DNA from: Gammaproteobacteria bacterium | GTDB taxonomy: Bacteria; Pseudomonadota; Gammaproteobacteria; Pseudomonadales; UBA5518 | Length of the DNA: 64,000 bases | Assembly (NCBI GenBank): GCA_016705365.1 | Contig: JADIYI010000002.1 | Span: 434,001 to 498,000, forward strand | Direction of reading: 5' to 3' | Shown: positions 35,891 to 44,705 of the stretch, one piece after another | Numbering within the stretch: the stretch's first letter is position 1 | Layout of the letters: the number at the start of each line of letters is the position of its first letter | Position numbers and translations under genes: made by a program | Notes under the pieces: model-generated | Databases searched by the model: none | What the model saw: only the letters and a program-made list of their open reading frames with translations | What the model was told of the DNA's origin: nothing

Positions 35891-37075
35891 ATGGTGAGCG
35901 ACTCGGTACATGCGCAAACGCAACAGATCTGGAACAGTTTCTGTGACGAGCTGAAAGATGCCGGCAAACTGCTGTTGCGTCCGAGCACGCCCTCCTCGGC
36001 CATTGACCAGGCCACCGGGTTGCGGGCGCTGGCGCGCAATATCGCGCTCGGCCTGCAATTCGAGCTCGAGAACAACGACCCCCTGCATCCGGAGCTGCTG
36101 CATTATTTCGACCCGATCCGCAAGCAGGGCGGCGACAACAGCGACGCGCTCTATGTCGGCGCGCCGATCAACGGCAGCGATACCTACCGCATTCACGGCA
36201 CCCGTGGCAGCGCCCGCTACTTCGCGATCACGGTGCTCGAGGACGGGGCCACCCCGTGGGGCGGCAAGGTAGTCGGCGCGCTGTTCGGGCCCGATATCGT
36301 GACCGATGCCGAGGGCCGCTTCAGCGTGACACTCGCACCGACGCCACAAGCCGGAAACTGGATAGCCACCAATGCCGCAACCTATCGCGTCACCATCCGC
36401 CAGTTCTTCGCCGACTGGCTCAACGAGGAACCGATGCGCGCGCGCATCGATCGCCTCTGCGACACCCCATGCCCGCCGGCCGCGCCAGATCAGGCACGCA
36501 TGGCCGAGGGTCTGGCCAGGGCCGCGCGCTGGGTCAACGTATCGTTGCACTACTGGGCCGACATGCTCGACCGCTGGCAGAAGCAACCACACCAATTCCT
36601 GTCCTACCGCCAGCTCGATGACAACGCGATCGATGCAACACCGGGTGGCGAGCCCCTGATCGCCTATTGGAAGGTGCCGCCCGGGCAGGCGCTGATCATC
36701 CGCGTGCACCCGCCGCGTGCCGATTTCTGGAGCGTGGAGTTCGGCAATTACTGGTGGGAAACCATGGATTACCGTTACCGCCACGCGAGCACCAACTGTC
36801 ATCACGCCGATCTCGAGGCCGACGGCGAGCTGGTCGTGGTGGTGAGCCATGATGATCCGGGACTGGCGAACTGGCTCGACCCTGCCGGCTACAGCGAGGG
36901 CTACGTCACCTACCGCTGGATCGGTGCCGACGCCTACCCACGCCCCGATTGCACCCTGGTGCCGCGCAGCGAACTCGACACCCGGCTGCCCGGGGCACGG
37001 CGCATCGACGCGCCGGAACGGGCGCGGCGCATGGAGAAGCGTCGCGCCGGGATCCTCAAACGCTTCGGTTACTGA
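35891..37075 (+). CDS. DUF1214 domain protein
   Basis: 394 aa from the ATG at 35891 with GGGAG four bases upstream. The C-terminal part carries the DUF1214 beta-fold (ALIIRVHPPRADFWSVEFGNYWWETMDYR in outline, YRWIGADAYPRPDC). The N-terminal part (SSAIDQATGLRALARNIALGL) is typical of long DUF1214/DUF1254-like proteins. No signal peptide is evident. The biochemical function is not established, and the neighbouring genes give no clue. Confidence 0.78.
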   Translation: MVSDSVHAQTQQIWNSFCDELKDAGKLLLRPSTPSSAIDQATGLRALARNIALGLQFELENNDPLHPELLHYFDPIRKQGGDNSDALYVGAPINGSDTYRIHGTRGSARYFAITVLEDGATPWGGKVVGALFGPDIVTDAEGRFSVTLAPTPQAGNWIATNAATYRVTIRQFFADWLNEEPMRARIDRLCDTPCPPAAPDQARMAEGLARAARWVNVSLHYWADMLDRWQKQPHQFLSYRQLDDNAIDATPGGEPLIAYWKVPPGQALIIRVHPPRADFWSVEFGNYWWETMDYRYRHASTNCHHADLEADGELVVVVSHDDPGLANWLDPAGYSEGYVTYRWIGADAYPRPDCTLVPRSELDTRLPGARRIDAPERARRMEKRRAGILKRFGY

Positions 37076-37159
37076 ACCGGGCCGCGGTCCGGCGGTGTTT
37101 GAACAGGATTACCCGAATTGCGGGGGGCATGGCGGGCGCGGGACGGATAAGATAGCTGG

Positions 37160-39307
37160 ATGAACAACGCACCCGACATCTTCGGCTACCGCAAGTACTG
37201 GGCGCAGCGCTTTGGCATCGCGCCCTATCTGCCGATGACACGCGCCGAGATGGATGTGCTCGGCTGGGATTCCTGCGACGTCATCATCGTGACCGGGGAT
37301 GCGTACATCGACCACCCCAGTTTCGGCATGGCATTGATCGGGCGCGTGCTCGAGGCGCAGGGATTCCGGGTCGGCATCATTGCGCAACCCGACTGGCAAT
37401 CGGCGCAAGCGTTCCGCCAGCTGGGGCGCCCGAACCTGTTCTTCGGCATCACCGCCGGCAACATGGATTCGATGGTCAACCGCTATACTGCCGATCGCAA
37501 GATCCGCTCCGATGATGCCTACACGCCCGACGCCGCTTCCAACCGCCGCCCGGACCGGGCGGTGGTGGTCTATGCCCAGCGTGCGCGCGAGGCCTTTCCC
37601 GACGCCAATATCGTGGTCGGCTCGATCGAGGCGAGCCTGCGCCGCATCGCGCACTACGATTACTGGTCGGACACGGTCCGGCGCTCGGTACTGCCCGATT
37701 CGAAGGCAGACCTGCTGCTGTTCGGCAATGCCGAACGTGCCATCGTGGCGCTCGCGCACCGGCTCGCTGCCGGCGAGTCCATCGAGTCTATCCGCGATCT
37801 GCGCGGCAGTGCGTTCATGGTGAAGCGCGACTGGCGACCGGACAAAGACTGGGCCGAGCTCGATTCCACGGAAGTCGACACGCCAGGGCCACTGGTGCAG
37901 CACCCCGATCCCTACGCGATGGATCCGCGGGAGGACACCACGGCGTGCAGCCGCCAACCGGTACCCGGCGGGGATTTGCAGGCGCTGCGCATCATGCCGC
38001 GCGAAAAGCGCAAACTCGATCGCGAGCGCAGCGTGGTGCGGCTTCCCGCCTACGAAGCGGTACGCGATGACCCGGTGCTCTACGCCCACGCCTCGCGCAC
38101 CTTTCATGTCGAATCCAATCCCGGCAATGCGCGGGCGCTGGTCCAGGCACACGGCACCCGCGACGTGTGGCTGAACCCACCGCCGCTGCCGCTGACGACG
38201 GCCGAGATGGATGGCGTCTATGACCTGCCCTTCCAGCGCACCCCGCACCCCGCGTATGGCGCTGCACGCATCCCCGCCTATGAGATGATCCGCTTCTCGA
38301 TCAACATCATGCGCGGCTGTTTTGGCGGCTGCACTTTCTGTTCGATCACCGAGCACGAGGGACGCATCATCCAGAGCCGCTCGGAGCAATCGATACTGCG
38401 CGAGATCGAGGATATCCGCGACCGCAGCCCCGGTTTCACCGGCGTGATATCCGACCTCGGCGGCCCCACCGCGAACATGTACCGCATGGCCTGCAAGGCA
38501 CCGGAAATCGAGAGCGCCTGCCGACGCCTGTCCTGCGTGTACCCGGACGTGTGCGTGAACCTCAACACCGATCACTCGCCGCTGATCAGCGTGTACCGCA
38601 AGGCGCGCGAGCTGCCCGGGGTCAAGAAGATACTGATCAGCTCCGGGCTGCGCTATGACCTCGCGGTACGCTCGCCCGAATACGTGAAGGAACTGGTGAC
38701 CCATCACATTGGTGGCTACCTGAAAATCGCGCCCGAACACACCGAGGACGCGCCGCTGTCGAAAATGATGAAACCCGGCATCGGCAGTTACGAACGCTTC
38801 AGGGAGATGTTCGAACGTTTCTCGCGCGAGGCCGGCAAGGAGCAGTTCCTGATCCCGTATTTCATCGCGGCACACCCGGGCACCACCGACGAGGACATGA
38901 TGAACCTCGCGCTGTGGCTCAAGCGCAACGGTTTTCGTCTCGACCAGGTACAGACGTTCCTGCCGACGCCCATGGCACTGGCGACCACCATGTACCACAC
39001 CCGCAAGAACCCGCTCAAACGCGTGCGCCGCGACGGCGAAAACGTGGAAACCGTGCGCGCGGCGAAATCGCGCCGCCTGCACAAGGCGTTCCTGCGTTAT
39101 CACGATGCCGAGAACTGGCCGCTGCTGCGCGAGGCATTGCAGCGCATGGGCCGCGCCGATCTGATTGGCAACGGCAAGAAACACCTGGTTCCGAACTACC
39201 AGCCGGCGGGAACCGGCACCCGGTTCTCGCCAGGCCCGGATGCCCGGCACGCAAGGCGCGCGGCCTCGAGACGCTCCCCACAAGGAGCGCACTACACCCG
39301 CAAATGA
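37160..39307 (+). CDS. ygiQ: YgiQ family radical SAM protein
   Basis: 715 aa, typical length. The N-terminal B12-binding-like UPF0313 region shows ADRKIRSDDAYTPD and VVGSIEASLRR. The radical SAM cluster motif CFGGCTFCSI (CX3CX2C pattern) is near residue 385, and YPDVCVNLNTDHSPL, LISSGLRYDLA and AHPGTTDEDM follow. YgiQ is widely conserved but its reaction is unknown. The last ~45 residues are basic and low in conservation. Confidence 0.93.
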   Translation: MNNAPDIFGYRKYWAQRFGIAPYLPMTRAEMDVLGWDSCDVIIVTGDAYIDHPSFGMALIGRVLEAQGFRVGIIAQPDWQSAQAFRQLGRPNLFFGITAGNMDSMVNRYTADRKIRSDDAYTPDAASNRRPDRAVVVYAQRAREAFPDANIVVGSIEASLRRIAHYDYWSDTVRRSVLPDSKADLLLFGNAERAIVALAHRLAAGESIESIRDLRGSAFMVKRDWRPDKDWAELDSTEVDTPGPLVQHPDPYAMDPREDTTACSRQPVPGGDLQALRIMPREKRKLDRERSVVRLPAYEAVRDDPVLYAHASRTFHVESNPGNARALVQAHGTRDVWLNPPPLPLTTAEMDGVYDLPFQRTPHPAYGAARIPAYEMIRFSINIMRGCFGGCTFCSITEHEGRIIQSRSEQSILREIEDIRDRSPGFTGVISDLGGPTANMYRMACKAPEIESACRRLSCVYPDVCVNLNTDHSPLISVYRKARELPGVKKILISSGLRYDLAVRSPEYVKELVTHHIGGYLKIAPEHTEDAPLSKMMKPGIGSYERFREMFERFSREAGKEQFLIPYFIAAHPGTTDEDMMNLALWLKRNGFRLDQVQTFLPTPMALATTMYHTRKNPLKRVRRDGENVETVRAAKSRRLHKAFLRYHDAENWPLLREALQRMGRADLIGNGKKHLVPNYQPAGTGTRFSPGPDARHARRAASRRSPQGAHYTRK

Positions 39308-39359
39308 TGTGATACGCGCCGTAGCCAGCACCAGAAGGGTGCGCACAGGACCTCTTCCG

Positions 39360-39523
39360 GGCACCACCACTGCAAAGAGCAAGACGAATTGCACCGCTGA
39401 CGCCAGGCTGAATGGATTGCTCACCGGCAGACACTCACCGGTCGCAGGCGCAGGCTGCGCAGCTAAAATGACTCCGCTCAACACGGTCACGACCGCCGCC
39501 AATGCGATCGCGATGGGTAAATC
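39360..39523 (-). pseudogene. Probable remnant of a MgtC/DUF4010 membrane protein
   Basis: The 310-base gap between ygiQ and the first LpxL-type gene has no complete gene. On the minus strand one frame reads two hydrophobic segments, DLPIAIALAAVVTVLSGVIL and SNPFSLASAVQFVLLFAVVV. The second resembles the N-P-(F/L)-x-L...(L/F)LFAVVL segment of DUF4010 (MgtC/SapB family C-terminal domain). Similarity stops abruptly after it and there is no suitable start codon. The call is tentative; the segment may be chance hydrophobic sequence. Confidence 0.35.
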
Positions 39524-39617
39524 TTCCGCGTTTCCGGTGTCAGTTATTTCCGTGTCGCACACTGGCGGCTGCGATAGACTTTCACCGTGAACCTGTATAC
39601 GGAGACCGCACCGCGCC

Positions 39618-40598
39618 ATGGCACGATTCATCCTCGGACACGGAATGCGCGGGCTCGGTGCGCGCAATACCCGCGTCGAGCGCGTGTTGTACCGCTTGGA
39701 TCGCTTGTTTTTTGGCGCCTTGCTGTGGTTGATCCGGTTGTTGCCGGTCGATCTTGCCTCGCGCTTCGGCGCCGCCGTCGGACGCACATTCGGGCCCCGC
39801 TTCAGAAAGAGCCGCGCGCTAGACGAGAATCTGCGCATCGCGCTGCCCCACGCAACACCGCTCGAACGCAAACGCATTGCGCGCGAGGCCTGGGCCAATG
39901 CGGGTGCCGTATTCGCCGAGTACGGTCATCTCGACACCATCATCCCGGCCGATTCCGGGCGCATGGAATGTGTGGTGCATGGCGATATCGAAACCCTGCG
40001 CAACCCCGCACGCCCGGCCATTTTCGTCGGAGCGCACCAGGCAAACTGGGAAATGATGGGGGCGGCCATTACCCGCTTCGGCGTCCCGCTCGCAGCACTG
40101 TTTTCGCCACCGACCAATCCCCTGCTCGATGAAATGCTGCGGCACTGGCGCAGCGGACTCGGATGCGAAATGCTGACCCGCGACGAAAGCATGCGTCCGA
40201 TGATCCGGGCGCTGACACATGGTTCGTCTCTCGGTATCGTGGCGGACCGGCGGGTCGACTCCGGCAAGCCAGTGGCGCTGTTCGGGATCGACAAGCCGAC
40301 ATCACTGATACCGGCACGACTTGCACTGCGCTTCGGTTATGACCTGGTGCCGGTACGCACCGAGCGTTTGCATGGCGCCCGCTTCCGGGTGAGCTTTTAT
40401 CCGCCGATCAGGCCACCTGCGGCAGCGGCGGCGGCAGACGAGATCGAGCAGGCGATCCGCATGACGCACGAGATCCACAGCCTCTTCGAGCAATGGATAC
40501 TTGAGCGCCCCGGCGAGTGGTTCTGTTCCAAGCGGCTGTGGCCGAAGGAAGCATACGGCGGCTCACGGACCCGAAATGACGGCGCGCGCGCTGCCTGA
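39618..40598 (+). CDS. LpxL/HtrB-family lipid A acyltransferase
   Basis: 326 aa. One N-terminal transmembrane helix (about residues 29-44) is followed by the catalytic HX4E motif AHQANWE (His140, Glu145), then ADRRVDSGKPVALFG, SLIPARLALR and a C-terminal RPGEWFCSKRLWPKE block. The enzyme is expected to add a secondary acyl chain to Kdo2-lipid IVA from acyl-ACP at the inner membrane. The gene heads a three-gene group with a fatty acid hydroxylase and a second LpxL-like protein. Confidence 0.88.
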   Translation: MARFILGHGMRGLGARNTRVERVLYRLDRLFFGALLWLIRLLPVDLASRFGAAVGRTFGPRFRKSRALDENLRIALPHATPLERKRIAREAWANAGAVFAEYGHLDTIIPADSGRMECVVHGDIETLRNPARPAIFVGAHQANWEMMGAAITRFGVPLAALFSPPTNPLLDEMLRHWRSGLGCEMLTRDESMRPMIRALTHGSSLGIVADRRVDSGKPVALFGIDKPTSLIPARLALRFGYDLVPVRTERLHGARFRVSFYPPIRPPAAAAAADEIEQAIRMTHEIHSLFEQWILERPGEWFCSKRLWPKEAYGGSRTRNDGARAA

Positions 40599-40626
40599 TA
40601 TCTGCATCAACTTTGAGATACTCCCC

Positions 40627-41277
40627 ATGACAATCCATGCCAAGCCGGCCCCACGCGCACAGGAGCCCTCGATCCGCCTGTTCCGCAATGATTTCCTGGA
40701 GGCGCTGACGCATGTGCATCCGATCGTGCCGCTGCTGTTCTGGAGTCCGGTTGTCGCCTGGTTGCTGTGGCGCAGCATCACGGTGCATCAATTGCCCGCA
40801 GACGGAATGGTGCTGATCGCGGTCCTCGGCCTGGTGGTCTGGTCACTTGCGGAATACTGCCTGCACCGCTTCGTGTTCCATTACCCGGCAAAGGGTCCTG
40901 TCGGCAAGTACCTGGTGTTCATGTTCCATGGCGTGCACCACGATGCGCCGCGCGACAAGACCCGCCTGGTGATGCCGCCCGCGGGCGCGGTGATCGTGAT
41001 GTTCCTGCTGTGGCAGATGTTCCGCCTGGTGGTGCCGGCGCCGTGGATCGAACCCTTTTGCGCCTTCTTCATCGTCGGCTACCTGGTCTATGACTATATT
41101 CACTACGGGACGCACCACTTTTCGATGAAGCATCCTGCGCTGCATTTCCTGAAGGTCTACCATCTGCGGCACCACTACGGCGCCGACGGCAAGCGCTACG
41201 GCGTGAGTTCACCGCTCTGGGACCGGGTATTCGGAACCTATCCCGAAGAGGAGATACCGGGCCGGCGCGCGCGCTGA
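40627..41277 (+). CDS. Fatty acid hydroxylase / sterol desaturase family protein
   Basis: 216 aa from the ATG at 40627. Four transmembrane segments and the di-iron histidine boxes are visible: HRFVFH, HGVHHD, HYGTHH and YHLRHHYG. The closest known type is the fatty-acid 2-hydroxylase (FA_hydroxylase) group without a cytochrome b5 domain. It lies between two LpxL-family genes, with gaps of 28 and 8 bases, so it may hydroxylate an acyl chain of lipid A or another membrane lipid; this is inferred from context. Confidence 0.85.
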   Translation: MTIHAKPAPRAQEPSIRLFRNDFLEALTHVHPIVPLLFWSPVVAWLLWRSITVHQLPADGMVLIAVLGLVVWSLAEYCLHRFVFHYPAKGPVGKYLVFMFHGVHHDAPRDKTRLVMPPAGAVIVMFLLWQMFRLVVPAPWIEPFCAFFIVGYLVYDYIHYGTHHFSMKHPALHFLKVYHLRHHYGADGKRYGVSSPLWDRVFGTYPEEEIPGRRAR

Positions 41278-41285
41278 TATCCGCC

Positions 41286-42251
41286 GTGGCCGAGCACCTG
41301 CTGATACCAAAGCGCCTGACCCGCGCCCTGCCCTGGTTGCGGCGGGTCGCGTGGCATGTCGAGGCGCTGTTCGTCCGCGCCATTGCCTGGCTGCTGCGCC
41401 AGTTCGCGCCCGAGCGCTCCATCGCGCTGGCAATGCGGGTGATGGGCCTGATCGGACCGCTGATGCCGATGTGGGACAACGTGGGTCGGAATCTCGCGAT
41501 CGTATTCCCGGAACTCGACCCGGCCCAACGCAGACAGCTGCAGCGCGGCGTGTTCGCGCATCTGGGTTGCGCGGTCGCTGAGCTGGTGCTCATCGAGCGC
41601 TTGTGGCAAGAGCGCGAGGCCCGGATGGAGTTCGTGGCCGATCCCGCGATCCTCGGTATCGGGCCCGGCAAGCCGCCAATGGTGCTGGTCACGGCGCACG
41701 TCGGCGCCTGGCAGCTCAGCAACTTCATCGCTGCCCGTTACAACTTTGCACTCACCTCACTTTATGCCCCCGAGTCAAATCCGCTGCTCGCCGACCTGAC
41801 GTTCCGGTTGCGCGACCAGCTCCCCTGCACCTGGATCTCGCGCGACGGCGGCGTCAAGCGCCTGATCGAGGAGTTGCGCTCCGGGCGCTCGGTGGGGCTT
41901 GCCTGCGACACTCGCCTGGACCAGGGCGAGGCGGTGCCATTCTTCGGGCATCCAGCGCTGACCAACACGGTACCCGCGCGGCTGGCACTGCGCCAGGGAC
42001 TGCAACTGGTGCCGGTGCACGTGCTGCGTCTGCCGGGCGCGCGCTACCGGGTCACGATGGAAGCGCCCATCGTGGCGCGCAATCCCGAGGCACCGGCGCC
42101 GGAACAGGCGCTGGACATGACCGAGCAGATGAACGCGCGTTTCGAACGCTGGATCCGCGCGACGCCCGGTGAATGGATGTGCCTCGCGCGACGTTTTCCG
42201 AAGGAACTCGACAAGGCCGCACGCGACCAGGTGCGCGCGGCTCACCAATAA
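41286..42251 (+). CDS. LpxL/HtrB-like acyltransferase with HX4Q motif
   Basis: 321 aa, GTG start eight bases after the hydroxylase. The fold is that of LpxL proteins (NVGRNLAIVFPELD, CDTRLDQGEAVPFFG, ARLALRQGLQLVPVHV, TPGEWMCLARRFPKE). In the catalytic motif AHVGAWQ the acidic residue of HX4(D/E) is replaced by Gln143 (His138 is kept). Activity may be lost or changed, or the protein may have another role such as partner or regulator. The last 10 bases overlap the convergent YcbK gene. Confidence 0.84.
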   Translation: MAEHLLIPKRLTRALPWLRRVAWHVEALFVRAIAWLLRQFAPERSIALAMRVMGLIGPLMPMWDNVGRNLAIVFPELDPAQRRQLQRGVFAHLGCAVAELVLIERLWQEREARMEFVADPAILGIGPGKPPMVLVTAHVGAWQLSNFIAARYNFALTSLYAPESNPLLADLTFRLRDQLPCTWISRDGGVKRLIEELRSGRSVGLACDTRLDQGEAVPFFGHPALTNTVPARLALRQGLQLVPVHVLRLPGARYRVTMEAPIVARNPEAPAPEQALDMTEQMNARFERWIRATPGEWMCLARRFPKELDKAARDQVRAAHQ

Positions 42252-42808
42252 CGGACGCGCCCGGTATCGACATGAATGAAGTTGGATGCGCGGTAGAGCC
42301 CCACCCCGCCACCACGCAACGAGCGCGCGGCCGAGTGCAGCTTTGACAGGTCAGAACCCGGCAGGCGGATATCGATCGCCTTGCCATACAGGTGCATGCT
42401 GCCTTGGGCAACTCCACTGCTGCGCGAACGCAGCATTTCATTGGAGGCCGGTGCGCGGTAGCCGGAAATCACCTCAAAGGAACGCTGGTTGCCGACCGCG
42501 CGCTGCAGACGGCTCAGCAGATCGAGCAACGCGGTATCGATCGTGTGCTCCTCGTTGGCGCGATGATCGCGCAGCACATGATTGATCTCCGCGAGAGCAC
42601 CGTTCACATAGTTGCCATTTTCCCAATACGGAACGCGCAGCCGCTCGCCGGTGTGCAGGTTCAGGAAGCCGAGTTCGCGCGCGCCCTCGTTTGCAACCAG
42701 CGCACGGGCCCCGGCAGAGCCCATCAACCCGGCAACCGCCAGCGTTTTCAGAAAGCCACGACGTCCTTTGCACGGTGCCGACGGCAGCTTGTCGGAAGAA
42801 AACGGCAT
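42242..42808 (-). CDS. YcbK/MepK-type murein endopeptidase (DUF882)
   Basis: 188 aa with a Tat-type N-terminus (GRRGFLKTLAVAG, about residues 15-35). The M15A-like zinc site is recognisable: ISGYRAPASNEMLR, then SMHLYGKAIDI (His and Asp ligands) and FIHVDTGRVRYW (His ligand) at the end. E. coli YcbK (MepK) cleaves peptidoglycan cross-links, with preference for the 3-3 type. It is divergent from ldtD, its neighbour in E. coli as well. Confidence 0.9.
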   Translation of the reverse strand: MPFSSDKLPSAPCKGRRGFLKTLAVAGLMGSAGARALVANEGARELGFLNLHTGERLRVPYWENGNYVNGALAEINHVLRDHRANEEHTIDTALLDLLSRLQRAVGNQRSFEVISGYRAPASNEMLRSRSSGVAQGSMHLYGKAIDIRLPGSDLSKLHSAARSLRGGGVGLYRASNFIHVDTGRVRYW

Positions 42809-42819
42809 AAGCCCTCCCG

Positions 42820-42850
42820 TTGTGATTCAGCCTGAATAAAATGCTATGGT
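42820..42850 (+). promoter_or_regulatory. Possible ldtD promoter with extended -10
   Basis: TTGTGA (42820-42825) is followed after 19 bases by TGcTATGGT, an extended -10 with TATGGT at 42845-42850. It lies in the divergent gap between the ycbK-type gene and ldtD, about 80 bases before the ldtD start. Spacing is slightly long. Inspection only. Confidence 0.4.
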
Positions 42851-42930
42851 GCGCCCGGACCAACGGTTACCGACACTTGCGCAGGTCCATACAAAATAAC
42901 CCTATATCCTTGATTGGTAAAGCAGGAAGC

Positions 42931-44520
42931 ATGTCCGTTACGTTGAGAGCCTGGCGTTTGCTTCTATTGATTTGGCTGTTTCCACAGTATGCGGCAGCGC
43001 AGGACACGCTCGCCGCGACGCTCGAACAGTTGCAGCGCGACGGCAGTATCCGCGTTGCCGGGGCCCTGGTCCGCAACAGTCCGCTGCTGCAATCCTTTTA
43101 TGTCACGCGCGGCCAGCGGGCGGCGTGGGACGGCCCTGCGAGCCGTCAGCAACTGCTCGCGGCGGTGGGCACGGCCGCGGCCGAAGGCCTGAATCCGCGC
43201 GATTACCATCTCGCTGCGCTGCAGGGCTCCAACACCACCTCTGCCGCCTTCGATGCGCTGCGCACGGATGCACTGATCCGCCTCGCGGCGCACCTCTTTC
43301 ACGGCAAGCTGGACGCCATCGACTATCTCCCCGAGATCGATCTGCAGAACGCCGAACTCGGTGCCAGCGCGGTGCAGCTGCTGGAGGATGCGATCGGCAA
43401 ACCGGATATTCCCGCACTGCTCGAGCGGCTCACGCCACACGGCGAAATCTATCAGCGGCTGAAAGCAGGACTGGCCCAATACCGGGCCATCGAACAGCGC
43501 GGCGGCTGGGGGCTCGTCGCTGACGGCCCGACCCTGCATCCGGGCGATCGCTCGCCGCGGGTCGTGGCTTTGCGCGAGCGCCTGAGCGCCAGCGCCGATC
43601 TTCGCGATCCCGGCCCGGTAACGGACCGCGAGCTGTTCGATACCGCGCTCGCGCAGGCGACCCGGCATTTCCAGACCCGCCACCAGCTCGATGCCGACGG
43701 TGTGGTCGGCAAGAAAACCGTCACCGCGCTGAATGTGCCGGTGAGCCAGCGCATCGATCAGATCCGGATCAACCTGGAGCGGGCGCGCTGGTTGCTGCAC
43801 GATCTGCCGGCGAGCTATGTTCTGGTCGACATCGCCGGCTTTACGGTGCGCTATGTCCAGGACGGCAAGGAACTGCTGCGATCGCGCGCGGTGGTCGGCA
43901 AGCCCTTTCGCATGACACCGATCTTTCGCGCGACCATGAAGTACCTGGAATTCAATCCTACCTGGACCGTGCCACCCACCATCCTGCGCCAGGATGTCCT
44001 GCCCCAAATCAGGAAGAATCCCGGCTATCTGGCCAGCAAGAAGATGCGCGTGCTGACCTTCGAGGGCAAGGAAGTGAATCCGGCAAGCGTGGACTGGTCG
44101 CGTTACCAGGGAAAGAACCTGCCCTACCTGATCCGCCAGGATCCGGGGCCGGACAATGCGCTCGGGCGAGTGAAATTCATGTTCCCGAACCAGCACCACG
44201 TCTACCTGCACGATACCCCGAGCCGCGACCTGTTCCGTCAGTCGGAGCGCGCATTCAGTTCCGGCTGCATTCGAGTCGAGGAGGCCGCGACGCTGGCCAA
44301 GCTGCTGCTCGCGCGCCAGGGATGGACGCCGGCGCAGGTCGAGGAGTCGCTCGCCGGCAAACGTACCCGCAAGGTGTCCCTGGATACCCCGGTACCGGTG
44401 TTGCTCTACTACTGGACAGTCGCGATCGAGGACGATGGCGACATCCTGCTCAAGCGTGACATCTACCAGCGGGATGCAAAATTGCTGGAGGCGCTGGATG
44501 AGTTGGACGGCGCTGCGTAG
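42931..44520 (+). CDS. ldtD: L,D-transpeptidase (YcbB/LdtD type)
   Basis: 529 aa from the ATG at 42931 with AGGAAG three bases before it; the frame upstream is open but lacks a signal peptide. A signal peptide (about residues 1-22) is followed by a scaffold domain, a peptidoglycan-binding domain (RSPRVVALRERL...LDADGVVGKKTV) and the YkuD catalytic domain with the HDTPSRDLF lead-in and SSGCIRVEE (Cys446). The enzyme makes 3-3 mDAP cross-links in the periplasm and lets cells bypass penicillin-binding proteins. The divergent YcbK-type gene encodes a matching hydrolase. Confidence 0.93.
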   Translation: MSVTLRAWRLLLLIWLFPQYAAAQDTLAATLEQLQRDGSIRVAGALVRNSPLLQSFYVTRGQRAAWDGPASRQQLLAAVGTAAAEGLNPRDYHLAALQGSNTTSAAFDALRTDALIRLAAHLFHGKLDAIDYLPEIDLQNAELGASAVQLLEDAIGKPDIPALLERLTPHGEIYQRLKAGLAQYRAIEQRGGWGLVADGPTLHPGDRSPRVVALRERLSASADLRDPGPVTDRELFDTALAQATRHFQTRHQLDADGVVGKKTVTALNVPVSQRIDQIRINLERARWLLHDLPASYVLVDIAGFTVRYVQDGKELLRSRAVVGKPFRMTPIFRATMKYLEFNPTWTVPPTILRQDVLPQIRKNPGYLASKKMRVLTFEGKEVNPASVDWSRYQGKNLPYLIRQDPGPDNALGRVKFMFPNQHHVYLHDTPSRDLFRQSERAFSSGCIRVEEAATLAKLLLARQGWTPAQVEESLAGKRTRKVSLDTPVPVLLYYWTVAIEDDGDILLKRDIYQRDAKLLEALDELDGAA

Positions 44521-44705
44521 CGACGGCTTGTCTGGCTTGCAACGATCCCGCGCGCACCGAGCCAAGGGGGCGAAGTGTTTGCCGCAGCTGCATCGCCCGG
44601 GAACGGCAATCGCATCATCGCCGGAATGCCGCATCAAGATGATTCCCGTACAATGAGCGGCAGTCACACCCCCTCAACGCGCACCCTCGGCCATCGGATC
44701 CACAA

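Noticed and set aside
37109..39898. A 929-codon minus-strand open frame opposite ygiQ
   Set aside because: Most of it is an antisense shadow of YgiQ. Only the short segment at 39360-39523 outside ygiQ showed possible family likeness and is reported separately.
44626..44654. TACAAT as a -10 for the alcohol dehydrogenase
   Set aside because: No acceptable -35 at the right distance and no extended -10; too weak to list.
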